In this document: piece by piece, positions 38,901 to 45,959 of the stretch
Layout of the letters: each line of letters starts with the position of its first letter
How positions within the stretch are numbered: the first letter of the stretch is position 1
DNA from: Thraustochytrium sp. TN22
Taxonomy: Eukaryota > Sar > Bigyra > Thraustochytrida > Thraustochytriidae
Length of the DNA: 64,000 bases
Direction: 5' to 3'
NCBI GenBank assembly: GCA_013306675.1
Contig: JABLUY010000005.1
Span: 132,416 to 196,415, forward strand
The notes under the pieces: generated by a model
Database searches by the model: none
Told to the model about the DNA's origin: nothing
Seen by the model: only the letters and a program-made list of their open reading frames with translations
Made by a program: the position numbers and the translations under genes

Positions 38901-39946
38901 GAGAGCGCGCCCTGCGCCCTTTTGGTCTCCGCCAGGTTGCCTGTGCAGCCCCCAAAGTAGAAAACCTTCCAGTAAGGAATGGCCTCCACGCTGCAGGCCG
39001 TGTGGCCCCAGCGCGGGTCCATGTGGCAGTCCACCGTGGACCAGCTTTGGAGTCTTGTGTCCAGGATGCAGAGATCGGCGAACTGCTCCATGGCATTCCA
39101 GCCGCCGTAGATGTAGATGCTGGCGTCCACGACCGAGGCCGTGTGGCCGGACCGCGGTCGGGGCGGCGCGCCCTTGAACGCCGGCGCACGCTCCCACGCC
39201 ATGGCGTCCAGGTCCAGCACGAAGAGGTCGTTGAAGTCCCTGCGCGCGTAGCCCTGGCCTCCGTAGCCGCCGAAGACCCACATCTTGCGGCCCACCACGG
39301 ATGCTGAGTGCCCGCCGCGCGGCGGTGGCGCCAGCGCGTACACCTTCTCGTCCACACCGGGTGTTCCCGCGTAGCCCTCAAAGAGAAGCGTCCACTGCAG
39401 CGTGATGGTATCGAACATCCACAGGTCGTTCAGACGTCGTTTGCTCGAGTGGAAGCCGCCTAGAATCAGAATGAATTTCTTCTCGAAGACGCACGCGCTG
39501 TGCAGCCAGCGCGCCAGCGGCACGCCGCCGTCCTTGACCACCTGGTCATCCAGCCGCACCCACTCGAAGTTCCCCACCATCTTGAGCTGCCACAGTTCGC
39601 CCGTCGGGCCCGCTGCACTCTGCGCGTCGCACCCGCCGAAGAGGAATGCGTTCGTGCCCAGCACCGTGAACGTGTGGCCGGACCGCTTCGACGGGCCAGG
39701 GCCCTTGACGAAGCCCTTGCGCCACACGAGCACGTTCCGTCCTGCCGCCGCGCCGTCCTCGCCGTCCTCGCCGTCCTCCTCCCCCGCCTCGCTGCCCGTG
39801 CCGCTGCTGCCGGACGTGCGCGCGCTCGCCAAAGGCGCGCCATCGCCGGTCGCGTCGTACATGTGCAGCAGCAGCTCCTCGTCCTCGTCCTCGTCCTCTT
39901 GCTCCTGCTCCTTCGCCTCCTTCGCCTCCGCCTCCAGGCCCTCCAT
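26909..39946 (-). CDS. Axonemal dynein heavy chain, outer-arm alpha type (kelch + filamin N-terminus), single exon
   Basis: A 4,345-residue motor protein, uninterrupted over 13 kb. The N-terminus has an acidic leader, a kelch propeller (about 70-390), an IPT/TIG Ig-fold (about 415-515) and a filamin repeat (about 525-640), the layout of the Chlamydomonas outer-arm alpha chain. Linker (about 640-1400) and AAA ring follow. AAA1 (from about 1449) is degenerate: SATSPGRT replaces the P-loop GPAGTGKT, and LEDF replaces the Walker B FDEF. AAA2 (GPPGAGKS, about 1733), AAA3 (GPAGTGKS, about 2074; FLDDLHLP) and AAA4 (GPGGVGKK, about 2432) keep P-loops. Stalk and microtubule-binding region (about 2650-3000), AAA5, AAA6 and the dynein C-terminal domain are present, with an acidic insert near 3990-4040. 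I start at the ATG (CGCCATGG), not at an upstream in-frame TTG. It should drive or scaffold the flagellar outer arm. Confidence 0.92.
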   Translation of the reverse strand: MEGLEAEAKEAKEQEQEDEDEDEELLLHMYDATGDGAPLASARTSGSSGTGSEAGEEDGEDGEDGAAAGRNVLVWRKGFVKGPGPSKRSGHTFTVLGTNAFLFGGCDAQSAAGPTGELWQLKMVGNFEWVRLDDQVVKDGGVPLARWLHSACVFEKKFILILGGFHSSKRRLNDLWMFDTITLQWTLLFEGYAGTPGVDEKVYALAPPPRGGHSASVVGRKMWVFGGYGGQGYARRDFNDLFVLDLDAMAWERAPAFKGAPPRPRSGHTASVVDASIYIYGGWNAMEQFADLCILDTRLQSWSTVDCHMDPRWGHTACSVEAIPYWKVFYFGGCTGNLAETKRAQGALSSRVLVLDTGTCVFDRPRVRGDLPCARADTTFGYDTKGSRLVVFGGWANQWLDDIYTLDVGAVVGPPYAILGIFPHQGPLTGGTQLTITGLDFVHDPKDPRIKVRFIARGGHILDASASFVNGETIVCEAPNFDELLRGDLQGGRLEADVRIAFRDDSFTVTSQKYTFTAVTLAEACLAYGPGLLRGGCPGAPTMFVIHANDASGARRAEGGDDFIVRIKGDDVAVLDAVIEDNEDGTYAVEYTAPAAGDYEVEVEFAGTFRDETGQVYDSGKAGPIRGSPFPVFFDDEAPKSANKMNGQLLRESVDRSFQATRKLITATRTQLQKAITPSYAPELERDIKALIAVKEKVFMVENERAQLELDVDIAECVAHHLAENYGVKTEKRLKDVAKVREEWATIIEGQPNLLALANAALRPHVLAHGEKTKNDLAEYEAAVLAYEASLKQLACFSWDAGPEGALSALADALDAHEARFITHADMKRLAQLFEFPELCNGASSAMDRISRLLEHTQELWEVAADALIFVDESKATLWRNVRPELLEDEARKRGKAVRALARDVRESDAFLGLEREVRNFLLTCPLVAQLGSTAMRARHWQELKTVLRRSFTSPDENDSLRLGEVLDLGLHEFAAQVEDIASKAGKEAKIETALAKVERNWTGAQLCEEPRPGAAPDHPAHVFLPEDEAQALEGDLISVQAMGSSPHAGPFFDAYTSVDGIKCKGLTFWQSALAGIAKTTKHLAIIQQTWAYLESLFMMSEEVKQALPDDARRFVALDADVRKLLDDALKAKLLLKFCITPRLADTMEEISEQLELCKRSLGNYLATKRALFPRFYFCSEAQLLDILSKGSKPAEVLRHVAAVFPALSAFLVDDSAKTATHWVSALAPTEQGALENPVALTGKVEDYLFALANAVQASLKSAFSRSLARYKAQQRKDWLLDAPASAPAGCFSDVLQVALLVCRVAFAQEVEAALGALATGNRSAMQEYAAKRRQQLADMAKHARQQGSVQVSARARLAAALANDVHFRDVVEDLVRTNVESASAFAWQRQLKQRATAAADICGVSFDYGFEYVGSHARLVHTPLTARAFLALSRALKAQLAACSPATSATSPGRTAVLTEFAACVGKYALVFGCAPETDFASLGQLFTGMAASGAWVCLEDFDRLAPWVLAACTAQLRAIFSARTAGRSAFVTPDGTSVAMLPTFMVTATLRPGGPETERAALPEGLRGLFRPVAVAVPHLGVIGEALFLGEGFAQAPELAAKLSAFLGHAAALVASNHRYDWGLRLMRSAVRKAGDRRRAMSDASEAGLLLGALRDVYAPRIAPADVPAFDALLADLFTQVQAVSEVDNDLDLAIKEACAARELWPDHGFLARAAQLFDLLRLRQAVFLVGPPGAGKSETWRTLQRALQLLKKKPTARVFFPKAQDTVGLLGQVDPVSREWRDGLFSQALRASARADLGPTQQWLVLDGEADPVWCESLHTLLDESVGALTLASMERIPLREDVRLIMEMSDLAHASPATVSRVALLCVGDDASDAPWQALMASWIQRKEWDDHVKEAISSLFQSYVPAALQELRRTFAASAAVPLEPVHQISTLLRMLDAVIGADEDKLVEGPEDAKAAGRVLEPAFVFCAVWAFGGTLSTSEARLEFSQWWRTTFKGVKIPPRDTIFDYFLDVGADKFDLWKNASGYRNAAAFDSLETPVHEVLVPTPDTCAASFWLERMIALEQPAMLIGPAGTGKSMLVRHLLRELDRTEQRPVTLPVHYFSTAASMHRALEANLEKKTATAWGPPGEDLQLVVFLDDLHLPRADAYGSREPLVQLRQQVELGVVHDARMLAQKQIQGCQYLACATASTSGPRCALDSRLLRHFVVLATRVPDAAALAAVFQTFLDNHLRHFADGVKALSSALVEGAVGLHLDVAARLRATAAAPHYTFGLDHLSRVFQGLLRATPAEYKDPGKFVRLWAHECERVYGDSAISESDRVRYHDLAQSQAKRRFPTHNLTKFWAQDNGEPLVFCDFGPRGADAADVDAEAVYDQVLDLEELRPALAQALETCNDARCEVDLPLFDEVMDRICRVVRVLQMPAGHALLIGPGGVGKKALVHMAAQQCGMTLSELAVTPTYGLKDFKEDLKGLCFQVGIHGSPRVLLVHESAVLDESFLVHLGDLMASGSLLSESFSAEEKESVAQQLQSRAKLAGRGTDIASCFAIFLENVRRHLHVALCLSPTHTRFYAWLDIFPPLTRATTVLWLQAWPELGLGQVAKQELEEVDLGSDEVRAGALAFFYEAYVDAQRAAREAAGGVQLPLAAYVECVRTFKVRLAKAQRDNRQKRGRLESVAERMREADRLVNSLEEEIKAQLEDAEEKTMLADAQAEEVARDAEVVAEEGKLVEAEQRKCDTIEAEMQTIRDDAQADFARAEPILKRALDAFDSITKKDLGECKSMSTPPKGVDDVFCAALTLLAGVDPRILLTKSGKPKTLTWEGCKKDLLGNINEFLTQLGDFRAAVEDFRVPKVNWASVRPLLALEHFNAEALERKNKAAGALALWVENMVAYYDAILCVEPKRQLLEEVEAKYEKAAKVLDKVKSKVNELEQRLARLRADLREAEEQRDAAVARAERSQLQLDLARRLTTALASETDRWARTMEALDQEFAVILGDSLVGAALACYGAPLPTNVRAHLVEHRWLPRLAKAAAGEAIAVREDLQLFDLLATPAELATWQYEGLPPDAAAAENAALVVRATLSAVSKRWIMVLDPHLQALAWLRARHAANAKPRPGIAMLADGAETVARLAKAAVEGEAFLLEEARGDLPCALQALVFRDFRMRGGRPMVQIGEDEVEVHADFRLTLHVAQPRPALNGRLFATCAVVDFSASPAGLEQQLLALIFRKEHAALADLGARLGQMEKQLRVQREALEDAILVSLADAEGDVCADKELIRVLEGSKARLTQIADQTAAAQARRDGLDSAMAKYRGVAQRGALIFGVMGALSNLDALYQFSLNAFVSMFVRGMDLVTKPPPTEVEQQQEQQQQTSTVDRLRAVARNVVVTQRFEWGADALAADVAGGPDDTLQASELRELLNQLEASLQTEAPSDAQAQERSVVLKRAVTNMVFSYVRHGLHERHALTAASALCFEVLRAEGELTRQDIDALVTCTPMANVGSMGPLAAWMPQETWARIKGLESTAGLTSVGDEVMSDADEWREWFLSRNPEAKRLPGELNELDDFKRLLLFRAIRPDRLCERLSAFVASRMGALFACRPATLDLEHVLQETSAAAPLLCVLGPGFDPTQAVEALREKLSMAPGRLKVLYATQQRPEDLEDALRAAAEAGNWLVLQNVDLLSRAWQLRLEGLLAGFSRTAHDDFRCFLTVSRCTGALPSRLLQASVKLVREPALQLRATLEETWSSFSQARIDACRGQASAFQQCLFALSFMHALLLGRRKYAHLGFGQPYAFGPAELQAAADALDHYVAGAASSNKLPWDEMRTVVALGIYGAGVNNEQDLNTLLEHATSVLAPRLTDDTKAPGELAPGFRAPESGLPFKHVLAHAQKELPADTPALYGLKSGTDVPYWRERQAEICEDLEAITLAPAAVTEAASTAAASADRNARLRQVLKGIGERVPGPLPLEDLKARAAPLLGGVILEQQAAPKAAEKGSDEDCEGKEAEAEAEDDEDQLGPLEVDDEDGAAGEAEKGSSPEVEKVPEAVHAPLVRVALQECLHMNTVIRTVRDSLDALQQAVEGTASFSNDTEQLAAALLKGDVPTAGAFSWTKVGWRPSSGRLEAWLETLASHADQLRTWTQELERPPSSLWLGGFLNPRALVVAVVQVFARSEGVPLEYCTMTADVTLQRKVEASSGAPALGSVLVRDMCMEGARFYLGDTVDDALEDQEYFEDEEGTGGAAVDDDDDEEEEAGGGASHHYKVGQMACGGYLVQSGLRESIVPMPVLLLRGTRVQAGWQESPGGYLWPEDESVYMCPVYATLERRDDPLFLVPLKTRAPGGQWVAARVGLVLRP

Positions 39947-41086
39947 GGCGCCAGCCCTGCGCGCCTCGCGGCGCCTCGCAGCGCCTCGCAGCGCCTCGCG
40001 CGCTACTTGCCGCCCGCGCCCTCGCCCGCCGCGGCGCCCGCGCGCAGGCGCGCGCCCTCCGACTTCGTGTCTCTTCCGCGCTGCAACTTGGCCCAGTCCC
40101 AAACGGACCAAAGTTTGGGCCTATCCGTAACGGCTGTTTGGCCGTCTTGGTGTGAGTCATCATCATCTGTCGGTGAGTGATCATGTTCTGTCAGAGAAAA
40201 AGGTAGAGTCACCGTCGCGGTGCCAGCCACGTGCAGCTTATGCGGTCTAGCTAGCTACTGCCTAGTTGCAGTGCAGGTGCAATCCAGGTGCAGGGCAGGT
40301 CCAGATGCAGCAGGGCCTGCTGGGCCCAAAGCGACCGCCTGCTTGACCGTGTGAGGAACGCGCCGAGGTTCGTAGGTAAGCCACCCATCAGCACGTAACA
40401 CAGTAGCCACGGTTTGGAGGTCCAGACAGAGCTCGGTTTGGACTTTGAAGGCGGCTGCCGCGCACGTTTGAGGCCAGGTTTCTGGCTCTCGCAGCGAGAA
40501 TCTCTAAGCACGGTCTGAGATCTCGACAAATCATTCGCTCGCTCGGAGGCCATGTAATGCCGTCGTGAACGTGGCGCCACGAACTCGGGATTGTAGTGCC
40601 ATGCACGCCGCCCAGGTCTGCTAGCTCAGGTCTGCTAGAGCTCAAGACGGCGCTCAGCTTTCCTCCGCAGGTTCGGGAGTGATGACATGGCCGTGGGCGT
40701 CATCAGCCTGAGCGCTTCACCATCTCCTCAAGGTTCAAAAGGAAGCCCCCCCTTTCAGAGCAGACTGCAAAGGCGACCACGACAAGGCCGTCCGAGAGCC
40801 CGTCCAGCGTGAGCCTCGACACGTCGTGGTTCTCTGCGAGCTTCTTCACTTGGGCGGGCGGCCTCGCTGGCCCGGATGCATGCAACCGTGCGCTCCTCGA
40901 CCTCGAGAAAGGCGCGCTCCCGCGCCACTCTCGTCGGCGCGGCAGGGCAAACGAAGAAGCTCGCGCGGGCGGGGCGCGGCTCCGGTCGGGCGGCGGCAGC
41001 GCGCGGGTGCGGGTGCGGGTGCGGATTGCGGACCCCGACGCGGAGGCGGCAGCCCTGCGCGGGCGCCAGGCGAGCTCGTCGGCGGG
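39947..41086. promoter_or_regulatory. Divergent upstream region, dynein / membrane-anchored disordered protein
   Basis: 1.14 kb between divergent ATGs. It contains repeated GCGCCTCGCAGC units next to the dynein start (about 39965-40005), AGCTAGCTA at 40248-40258, and GTGCAG/GGTGCAATCCAGGTGCAGGG repeats near 40265-40310. No gene is recognised in it. Confidence 0.5.
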
Positions 41087-42154
41087 ATGATCTCGCTGGC
41101 CGGCGCGGTGGTCGCCGCGGTGCTGGGCACGGTGCAGTGGCTGCTCGTGACGAGCCCCACGCCGGACGGCTTTGAGGATGCCATGGTGCTGCTGCGCGGC
41201 GTGGTCAGCTACGGCTTTAGCATGATCTTTGCGTCGCAGGTGGCGCCGCTGACGGCCGTGCAGGTCGGGCTTGGCTTGGGCTTCGTGCCGGAGTCGCCCG
41301 TCAAGGAGGAGACGGTAGCGGCGGGGCTCATGGCGCTGGCGCTTCTCTCGCACATGATGGACACGCACAATAAGCGCAGTACGGAGGAGTTCAATGAGGG
41401 ACTGCTTGCTGGGAGCGATGATGGCAGCGACGACAGCGGCACCCCTGCGAGAGGCGCCTTTCGGACGCCGCCCCAGGCGAGGTCGCGGCAGAGAAGCTCG
41501 GATGATCTCGCCGTGGATGATGACGAAGATGATTTCGTGCCGCCCCCGCCTCAGGGCCCTCCGCCGCCGTCCACATGGCAGCGCCTTTGGAACGCTGCAA
41601 CCACGACGCGGAGCACCCCGAGCGGACGACGCTCCCCAGACACGCAGCGGCAGACCCCAACGTCGGCACCCACGACTCAGCGCTTCCAGTCCGGCGCGGC
41701 GCCGGCAGGCTCTGCACGGAAGAGTACAGGGGGCGTATCACCCGGGATGCGTGCGAGCCAGAGCGCGTCCGTGGAGCGTGCGCGCGAAGAGGCGGCCCGA
41801 GCGCAGGAGGAGCGTCTCAGGCAGAGGCTCATTCGGGGCCAGGCCGCTCGCCCACAGGCAAGCCCTGGGCGAGCCGCGTCGTCGCGGTCTTCCTCGCAGG
41901 CCGCGACGCCGCCTCCGGCACGAACTCCGGTGCCGTCCCAGGTGCAGGCCACGCCGGATACTTCGTCACGGCGCGCTGCGGCGCCGACTCCGGTGCCCTT
42001 TGCTGGTCGCTCCTCCTCGCCAGCCCGGGAGCCTTCCCGACCCGCGGCACCGATTGGGAGTGGGGGCAAGCTGACTTTGGCTCAGGCGAGGGAGCAGGCT
42101 CGCAAAGCCCAGGAAGATGCGCTGCAGGCACGTCTAAGCAAACTCAAGCGCTAA
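41087..42154 (+). CDS. Membrane-anchored, proline-rich disordered protein, function unknown
   Basis: The 355-residue product starts with a hydrophobic segment right at the ATG (MISLAGAVVAAVLGTVQWLL), followed by two more weakly hydrophobic stretches (about 35-60 and 75-92). The rest (about 110-310) is Ser/Pro/Arg/Thr-rich and probably disordered, with an acidic patch and FVPPPPQGPPPP. Two short charged helices (REEAARAQEERLRQRL and the C-terminal LAQAREQARKAQEDAL) could form coiled coils. I do not recognise the family. The frame is open upstream without a better ATG. Its stop lies 67 bases from the stop of the converging gene. It could be a small organelle-membrane protein with a cytosolic tail, but nothing in the sequence settles that. 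Confidence 0.6.
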   Translation: MISLAGAVVAAVLGTVQWLLVTSPTPDGFEDAMVLLRGVVSYGFSMIFASQVAPLTAVQVGLGLGFVPESPVKEETVAAGLMALALLSHMMDTHNKRSTEEFNEGLLAGSDDGSDDSGTPARGAFRTPPQARSRQRSSDDLAVDDDEDDFVPPPPQGPPPPSTWQRLWNAATTTRSTPSGRRSPDTQRQTPTSAPTTQRFQSGAAPAGSARKSTGGVSPGMRASQSASVERAREEAARAQEERLRQRLIRGQAARPQASPGRAASSRSSSQAATPPPARTPVPSQVQATPDTSSRRAAAPTPVPFAGRSSSPAREPSRPAAPIGSGGKLTLAQAREQARKAQEDALQARLSKLKR

Positions 42155-42221
42155 GTCCCACCTGAGAGAGAGAGCAACGTAGAGCGAAGTGATACAATTT
42201 TCATTTGCGGGCCGGGCGGGT

Positions 42222-44540
42222 TCAAGTCTTGGTGCCGAGGTCGACGGTGACGCGCGTGGACCTGGACTTGTGCGAGCTGGCCCTGGACGGAGGCCGGCGA
42301 CTGCTGGCCGGACTGCTGGCTCGGTCAACGCCCGTGCCGTAAGAAGCCGTGTCCTCGCGAAAGCCAGCAGGCATCCCGTCGAGCTCGTCCTCGCCGCCGC
42401 CGGTCCTGCGGCGATGCCAGGTGCCGGCGGAAGCAAACGACGTGAGAGAGCCGGCGCGTCCTTGCCGGCGGGACGTGTCCTGGCGCTGCGTGGCGCTGTG
42501 CTCGTTCTCGACATGAAAGACGGAGTCGCGGAAGAGCGAACCGCGACGCACGGTGCCGATGAAGGCCGGCTTGGGCTTGGATGAGGGCTCGCTCGCAAGC
42601 CGGCGTTCTTGGTGTTTTGGTTGGTGCTGCTGGTGGTGGTGCTGGCGGTGCTGGTTGTGCTGCTGCTGAGGCGGCGGCGGCGGCTCAGAGCGGTATTGGC
42701 AATCCTCCGCACGCGGCCCACGGACTGTGGTGGAGAGCGGCGGAGGCGGCGGCGGCGGCGGTGAGGAGGTCGATGGACTCGGCGAAGGGCGCGACGCGGC
42801 CGCGACGACACCATGCTTTCGCGAATGCAAATGCGAGGCCGGGGTCCCGTTCCCGCCGGCCTCGCGAGGCGTGAGGCCGTCTTGCCTTGGCGTGAGGAAA
42901 TCGCCCCACGGGTAGGAGTTGACACGAGGAATGATGCCGGGCGATGGGGAGCGCGAGGTGGGCGGGTCGCGGAAGTGATCCGACAAAGTCTCGGCGCTCA
43001 TGAGGTCGACGCTGGGGACCCGGGCGAGGCGATGCACCCTGCTACCGCCGCCATTGGCCACACGGCCGTCCTCGTCAACCGCGCCAACCCGGTTCGCGGC
43101 GTCCTCGTCCTCGTCCTCGTCCTCGTGCTCGTTTTCGACCAGGCCATTCCGACTCGCCTCTGCCGCTTCACCGTCCTGGGGGAAGCCGCGACGGTCACCA
43201 TCTGCGCAACCGCTATCGCGCAGGCCAAGAGCCTCGTCTTCTGGCGGGTAGAGGTCGCCGTCGAAGCGGCCGAAGTTCGCGTTGGCATCGCCGGCCTTGG
43301 TGCTCCCTCCCGTGGTGGCACCGTCCTCCAGCGTGGGCCGCGCCGCCCGGGGCGTCCAGTGCGAGGAGGAGGAGGAGGTGGTGGTGGCCATGGCGGCAAA
43401 GCCGGAGCGACGGCGGTGGCGGCGGCGCGAGGATGGCGCAAATCCGCCGCTATCGGAGGCGAGCGTAGACACCTCCGACGAGGCCCAGTCGAGCGGCGTG
43501 GTCATGGCGGACCGCATGGAGGCGCGGCGCGTGGTGCTGGGCGGCGCGGCGCGGCGCGAGTTGGGCCGCGAGAAGGTCGACCCCGAGGCGGAAGAGGCGG
43601 AAGAAGACTGCGGGCGACGCCAGCGGTGCTGGTCCTCCTGCTCAAGCTGCAGGTCGAGCGCACGGATGGCATCCTGCTTCCACGGGTCGCGGCGCGGGGC
43701 GCGCTGGTCCAGCTGCGGGTCGCGCGCCTCGTTGAGCTGGCGATAGTCCGGGTGACGCGCCGACCGCGCTGATCGAGCCCCGGCAGAGGCCGTGGTGGAT
43801 GCGGAGAGACCGGCAGGTGAGGTGGCCGTTGTGGAGGACGAGGACGAGGACGAGGAGGTGGTGGTCGGGCGCGTCGTCGCCAGAGCACTGGCGGAGGCGG
43901 GGCGCGCCTCGCGCAGGTCCCTGCGCGCCTGCGCGAGCGCATCCTCGAGCTCGCGACGCTCGAGGCGCCAGCGCGAGCGCTCCGACAGGTGCGTGTGGAG
44001 CTTGGTGCGCAGGTCGCGGTTCTCCTCCTGCACGTCGGCCAGGCGCACCTCCTGGTCGGCGAGGCGCGCGTGTGCGTGCGCGAGCTGCATCTGCAGCTCT
44101 GCGATGGACAGCAGCGTCGCGGGTCCCACGGGGCGATCCACAAGGTCCTCTGGTACCTGCTCCAGCCTGGTCCGCAGCGCCGCGGCCTCCGGCGAGTCCT
44201 CCAGCGCCGCGCCCAGCTGCGCCCGCGCTGCCTTGGCGAGCGCCAGTTCCTCCGTGGCCCGCTGCCCGCGCTCGGCCCCGTCCCTCCTGCCGCCCTTGAT
44301 GCCGGCGAACTTGGCGTCGCCGCCGTCACGGTCGGCCGCGCCGCCGCTCTGCTGCGCCTCGGGCTCGCCGAGCTCCGCGCGCACTCGCGCCAGCACCGCC
44401 AGCGCGTCGAAGCCGCCAGCGCCAGCGCCAGCGCCGCCAGCGCCGCCAGCGCCGCCGTGCGCGCCGCCGCGCGCGCCGCCGCGCGCCTCCATCGCGCCGC
44501 CGCGCGCCTCCGTCGCGGTGATCGGGCCCTGCGCGCTCAT
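42222..44540 (-). CDS. Large low-complexity protein with N-terminal coiled coil, function unknown
   Basis: The frame gives 772 residues from the ATG at 44540 (MSAQGPITATEARGG). Residues about 1-60 are Gly/Ala-rich. Residues about 95-205 form a strong coiled coil (ELQMQLAHAHARLADQEVRLADVQEENRDLRTKL in overlapping heptads). The rest is Ser/Pro/Arg-rich with Gln/His runs and a polyproline tract, probably disordered, and ends in a basic-hydrophobic tail. The frame stays open 43 codons upstream but has no ATG there. Codon bias at the third position fits neighbouring genes, which supports coding, yet no domain is recognised. Head-to-head with the glutaredoxin fusion gene. A cytoskeletal or centriolar scaffold is possible but unsupported. 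Confidence 0.6.
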   Translation of the reverse strand: MSAQGPITATEARGGAMEARGGARGGAHGGAGGAGGAGAGAGGFDALAVLARVRAELGEPEAQQSGGAADRDGGDAKFAGIKGGRRDGAERGQRATEELALAKAARAQLGAALEDSPEAAALRTRLEQVPEDLVDRPVGPATLLSIAELQMQLAHAHARLADQEVRLADVQEENRDLRTKLHTHLSERSRWRLERRELEDALAQARRDLREARPASASALATTRPTTTSSSSSSSSTTATSPAGLSASTTASAGARSARSARHPDYRQLNEARDPQLDQRAPRRDPWKQDAIRALDLQLEQEDQHRWRRPQSSSASSASGSTFSRPNSRRAAPPSTTRRASMRSAMTTPLDWASSEVSTLASDSGGFAPSSRRRHRRRSGFAAMATTTSSSSSHWTPRAARPTLEDGATTGGSTKAGDANANFGRFDGDLYPPEDEALGLRDSGCADGDRRGFPQDGEAAEASRNGLVENEHEDEDEDEDAANRVGAVDEDGRVANGGGSRVHRLARVPSVDLMSAETLSDHFRDPPTSRSPSPGIIPRVNSYPWGDFLTPRQDGLTPREAGGNGTPASHLHSRKHGVVAAASRPSPSPSTSSPPPPPPPPLSTTVRGPRAEDCQYRSEPPPPPQQQHNQHRQHHHQQHQPKHQERRLASEPSSKPKPAFIGTVRRGSLFRDSVFHVENEHSATQRQDTSRRQGRAGSLTSFASAGTWHRRRTGGGEDELDGMPAGFREDTASYGTGVDRASSPASSRRPPSRASSHKSRSTRVTVDLGTKT

Positions 44541-45071
44541 AGTCGTGACGCCTCCCTCACAGCGCTCGCTCGCGCGCGCAGCGCTCGCCCGCGCGCGGCC
44601 GCGCGCTCTGCGCTCGCTCGCGCGCCGCGCGTGCGCCCTCCGAGTCTCCGAAGTCCGAGTCGAAGTCACGTTGGAGCGAGCAGCAGTCAGGAAACCCGGG
44701 TGCCCTTCCCTTGCCGGGCGGCGCGCGCGCGGTCAGCCGGCCAGGCCAGCGCCCGCGCGGCGGACCGCCGGCGGCGTGGACGAGGGCGCGCGCCTGCCTG
44801 CCTCCGCCGCGCACGGCGCCCGCCGGAGCCGGGAGCTCGAGTCCGGGTCCGCGGCGGCGTCGGGGCCGGCCTTTTTGAACGCCTGCCTGCCTGCCTGCCT
44901 GCTGCCCAGCTGCGTTGAGGCCGCTCCGCTCCGAGTCGGCCTTGCCTGGCTGGCACGGCGGCGGCGCGGCACCTGCCTGAGGCCTCGTGCGCTCTTGTCC
45001 CGGGCCGCCGCCGGTCCGAAGTCTGCTCAGCGGCGCTCGCTCGCGCGCGCGCGCGCGGCGCCTGCAGCATC
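44541..45071. promoter_or_regulatory. Bidirectional promoter region with three CCGAGTC motifs
   Basis: A 531-base gap between divergent ATGs. CCGAGTC occurs at 44640-44646, 44655-44661 and 44931-44937, and a GCCT microsatellite lies near 44881-44901. No gene is seen. Confidence 0.5.
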
Positions 45072-45959
45072 ATGGGCCAGGTGACCATCTTCGAGAAGGA
45101 CAACTGCGTGTACTGCAAGCGCGTCCAGGCCATGCTGGCCAAGTTCCGCGACTGTGTGCTGCAGGAGCTGCGCGAGACGCAGCCCGGCGTGGACGCTGGC
45201 ATCGACATCAAGACGGTGCACTGCGACCGCGAGCCGGCCTACGCGGCCTTTTGCGTGCGGCGCACCGGGACTTTCACCGTGCCGCACGTCTTCTTCAATG
45301 AGGAGTACGTGGGCGACGCCACCAAGTTCATGAAGCTAGACATGACCTGCGAGGGCGGCTACAACGTGCTGCGGCAGCAGCTGCTAGAGCTGGCCGTCAA
45401 GCCGTCGCCCAACCCGGCCTTCCCGCCCCCACCTGACGCCTCGCTCATGAAGGTCACGGACAATCTGGCATTTTCCGCGCAGCCCACGGCGCGCCAGCTC
45501 GAGTCGCTCAAGAGCTTCGGCATTGCGAGCGTGCTCAACATTCTGAGGCCCGACTCACCGGCCTTTTCTGCCAGCGAGGAGAGCATTTGCGCCTCCACCG
45601 GTGTGCGCTATGAGGCCATGCCGCTCTACGCGCTCACAGACCAGACGCTACTCAAGACGCTCGACCGCCTCGGGCAGCTGGAGGGCCCGGTCCTGGTGCA
45701 CGACGACGTTGGCCACCGCGCCGGCATGCTCGTGCTGCTGTCAGCGGCCAACGACATGCTGCGCAGCGGCGCCGCCAAAGCCATCCCCGCCGCCACGGTC
45801 GTCAAGTGGGCTGCTGGGCTGGGCCTCGACTTTAGCCAGCATCTCGCGCTGCTCGATTCCGTGCTCGCGCAGCTCCCGCGCGACCCCGCGGCGGCTGCTC
45901 CTGGCGCCGACGCCAGCTCGTCCTCCTCGCAGTTGCCGACTCGCATCCCAGCAGCGTAA
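45072..45959 (+). CDS. Glutaredoxin fused to a DUF442-type phosphatase-like domain lacking its catalytic Cys
   Basis: The 295-residue protein has an N-terminal dithiol glutaredoxin (about 1-110) with the redox pair Cys12-Cys15 in CVYC, the cis-Pro motif TVPHVFFN near 73, and GGY near 96. It should use glutathione to reduce disulfides. After a proline-rich linker, residues about 123-270 match the DUF442/BLH branch of dual-specificity phosphatase folds: VTDNLAFSAQPTARQLESLKSFGIASVLNI over overlapping segments, then the phosphate loop. The family loop reads HCRSGTR; here it is HDDVGHR (210-216). Gly214 and Arg216 are kept, but the nucleophile is Asp211. The domain is therefore probably a phosphate-binding or regulatory pseudo-enzyme. 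The tail is Ala/Ser-rich. The ATG is the only sensible start. Cytosolic location is inferred from the absence of a signal. Confidence 0.82.
   Translation: MGQVTIFEKDNCVYCKRVQAMLAKFRDCVLQELRETQPGVDAGIDIKTVHCDREPAYAAFCVRRTGTFTVPHVFFNEEYVGDATKFMKLDMTCEGGYNVLRQQLLELAVKPSPNPAFPPPPDASLMKVTDNLAFSAQPTARQLESLKSFGIASVLNILRPDSPAFSASEESICASTGVRYEAMPLYALTDQTLLKTLDRLGQLEGPVLVHDDVGHRAGMLVLLSAANDMLRSGAAKAIPAATVVKWAAGLGLDFSQHLALLDSVLAQLPRDPAAAAPGADASSSSSQLPTRIPAA

Noticed and set aside
35681-39307. Two long plus-strand frames (660 and 507 codons) within the dynein gene
   Set aside because: They mirror the codon positions of the dynein coding strand and show no recognisable domain.
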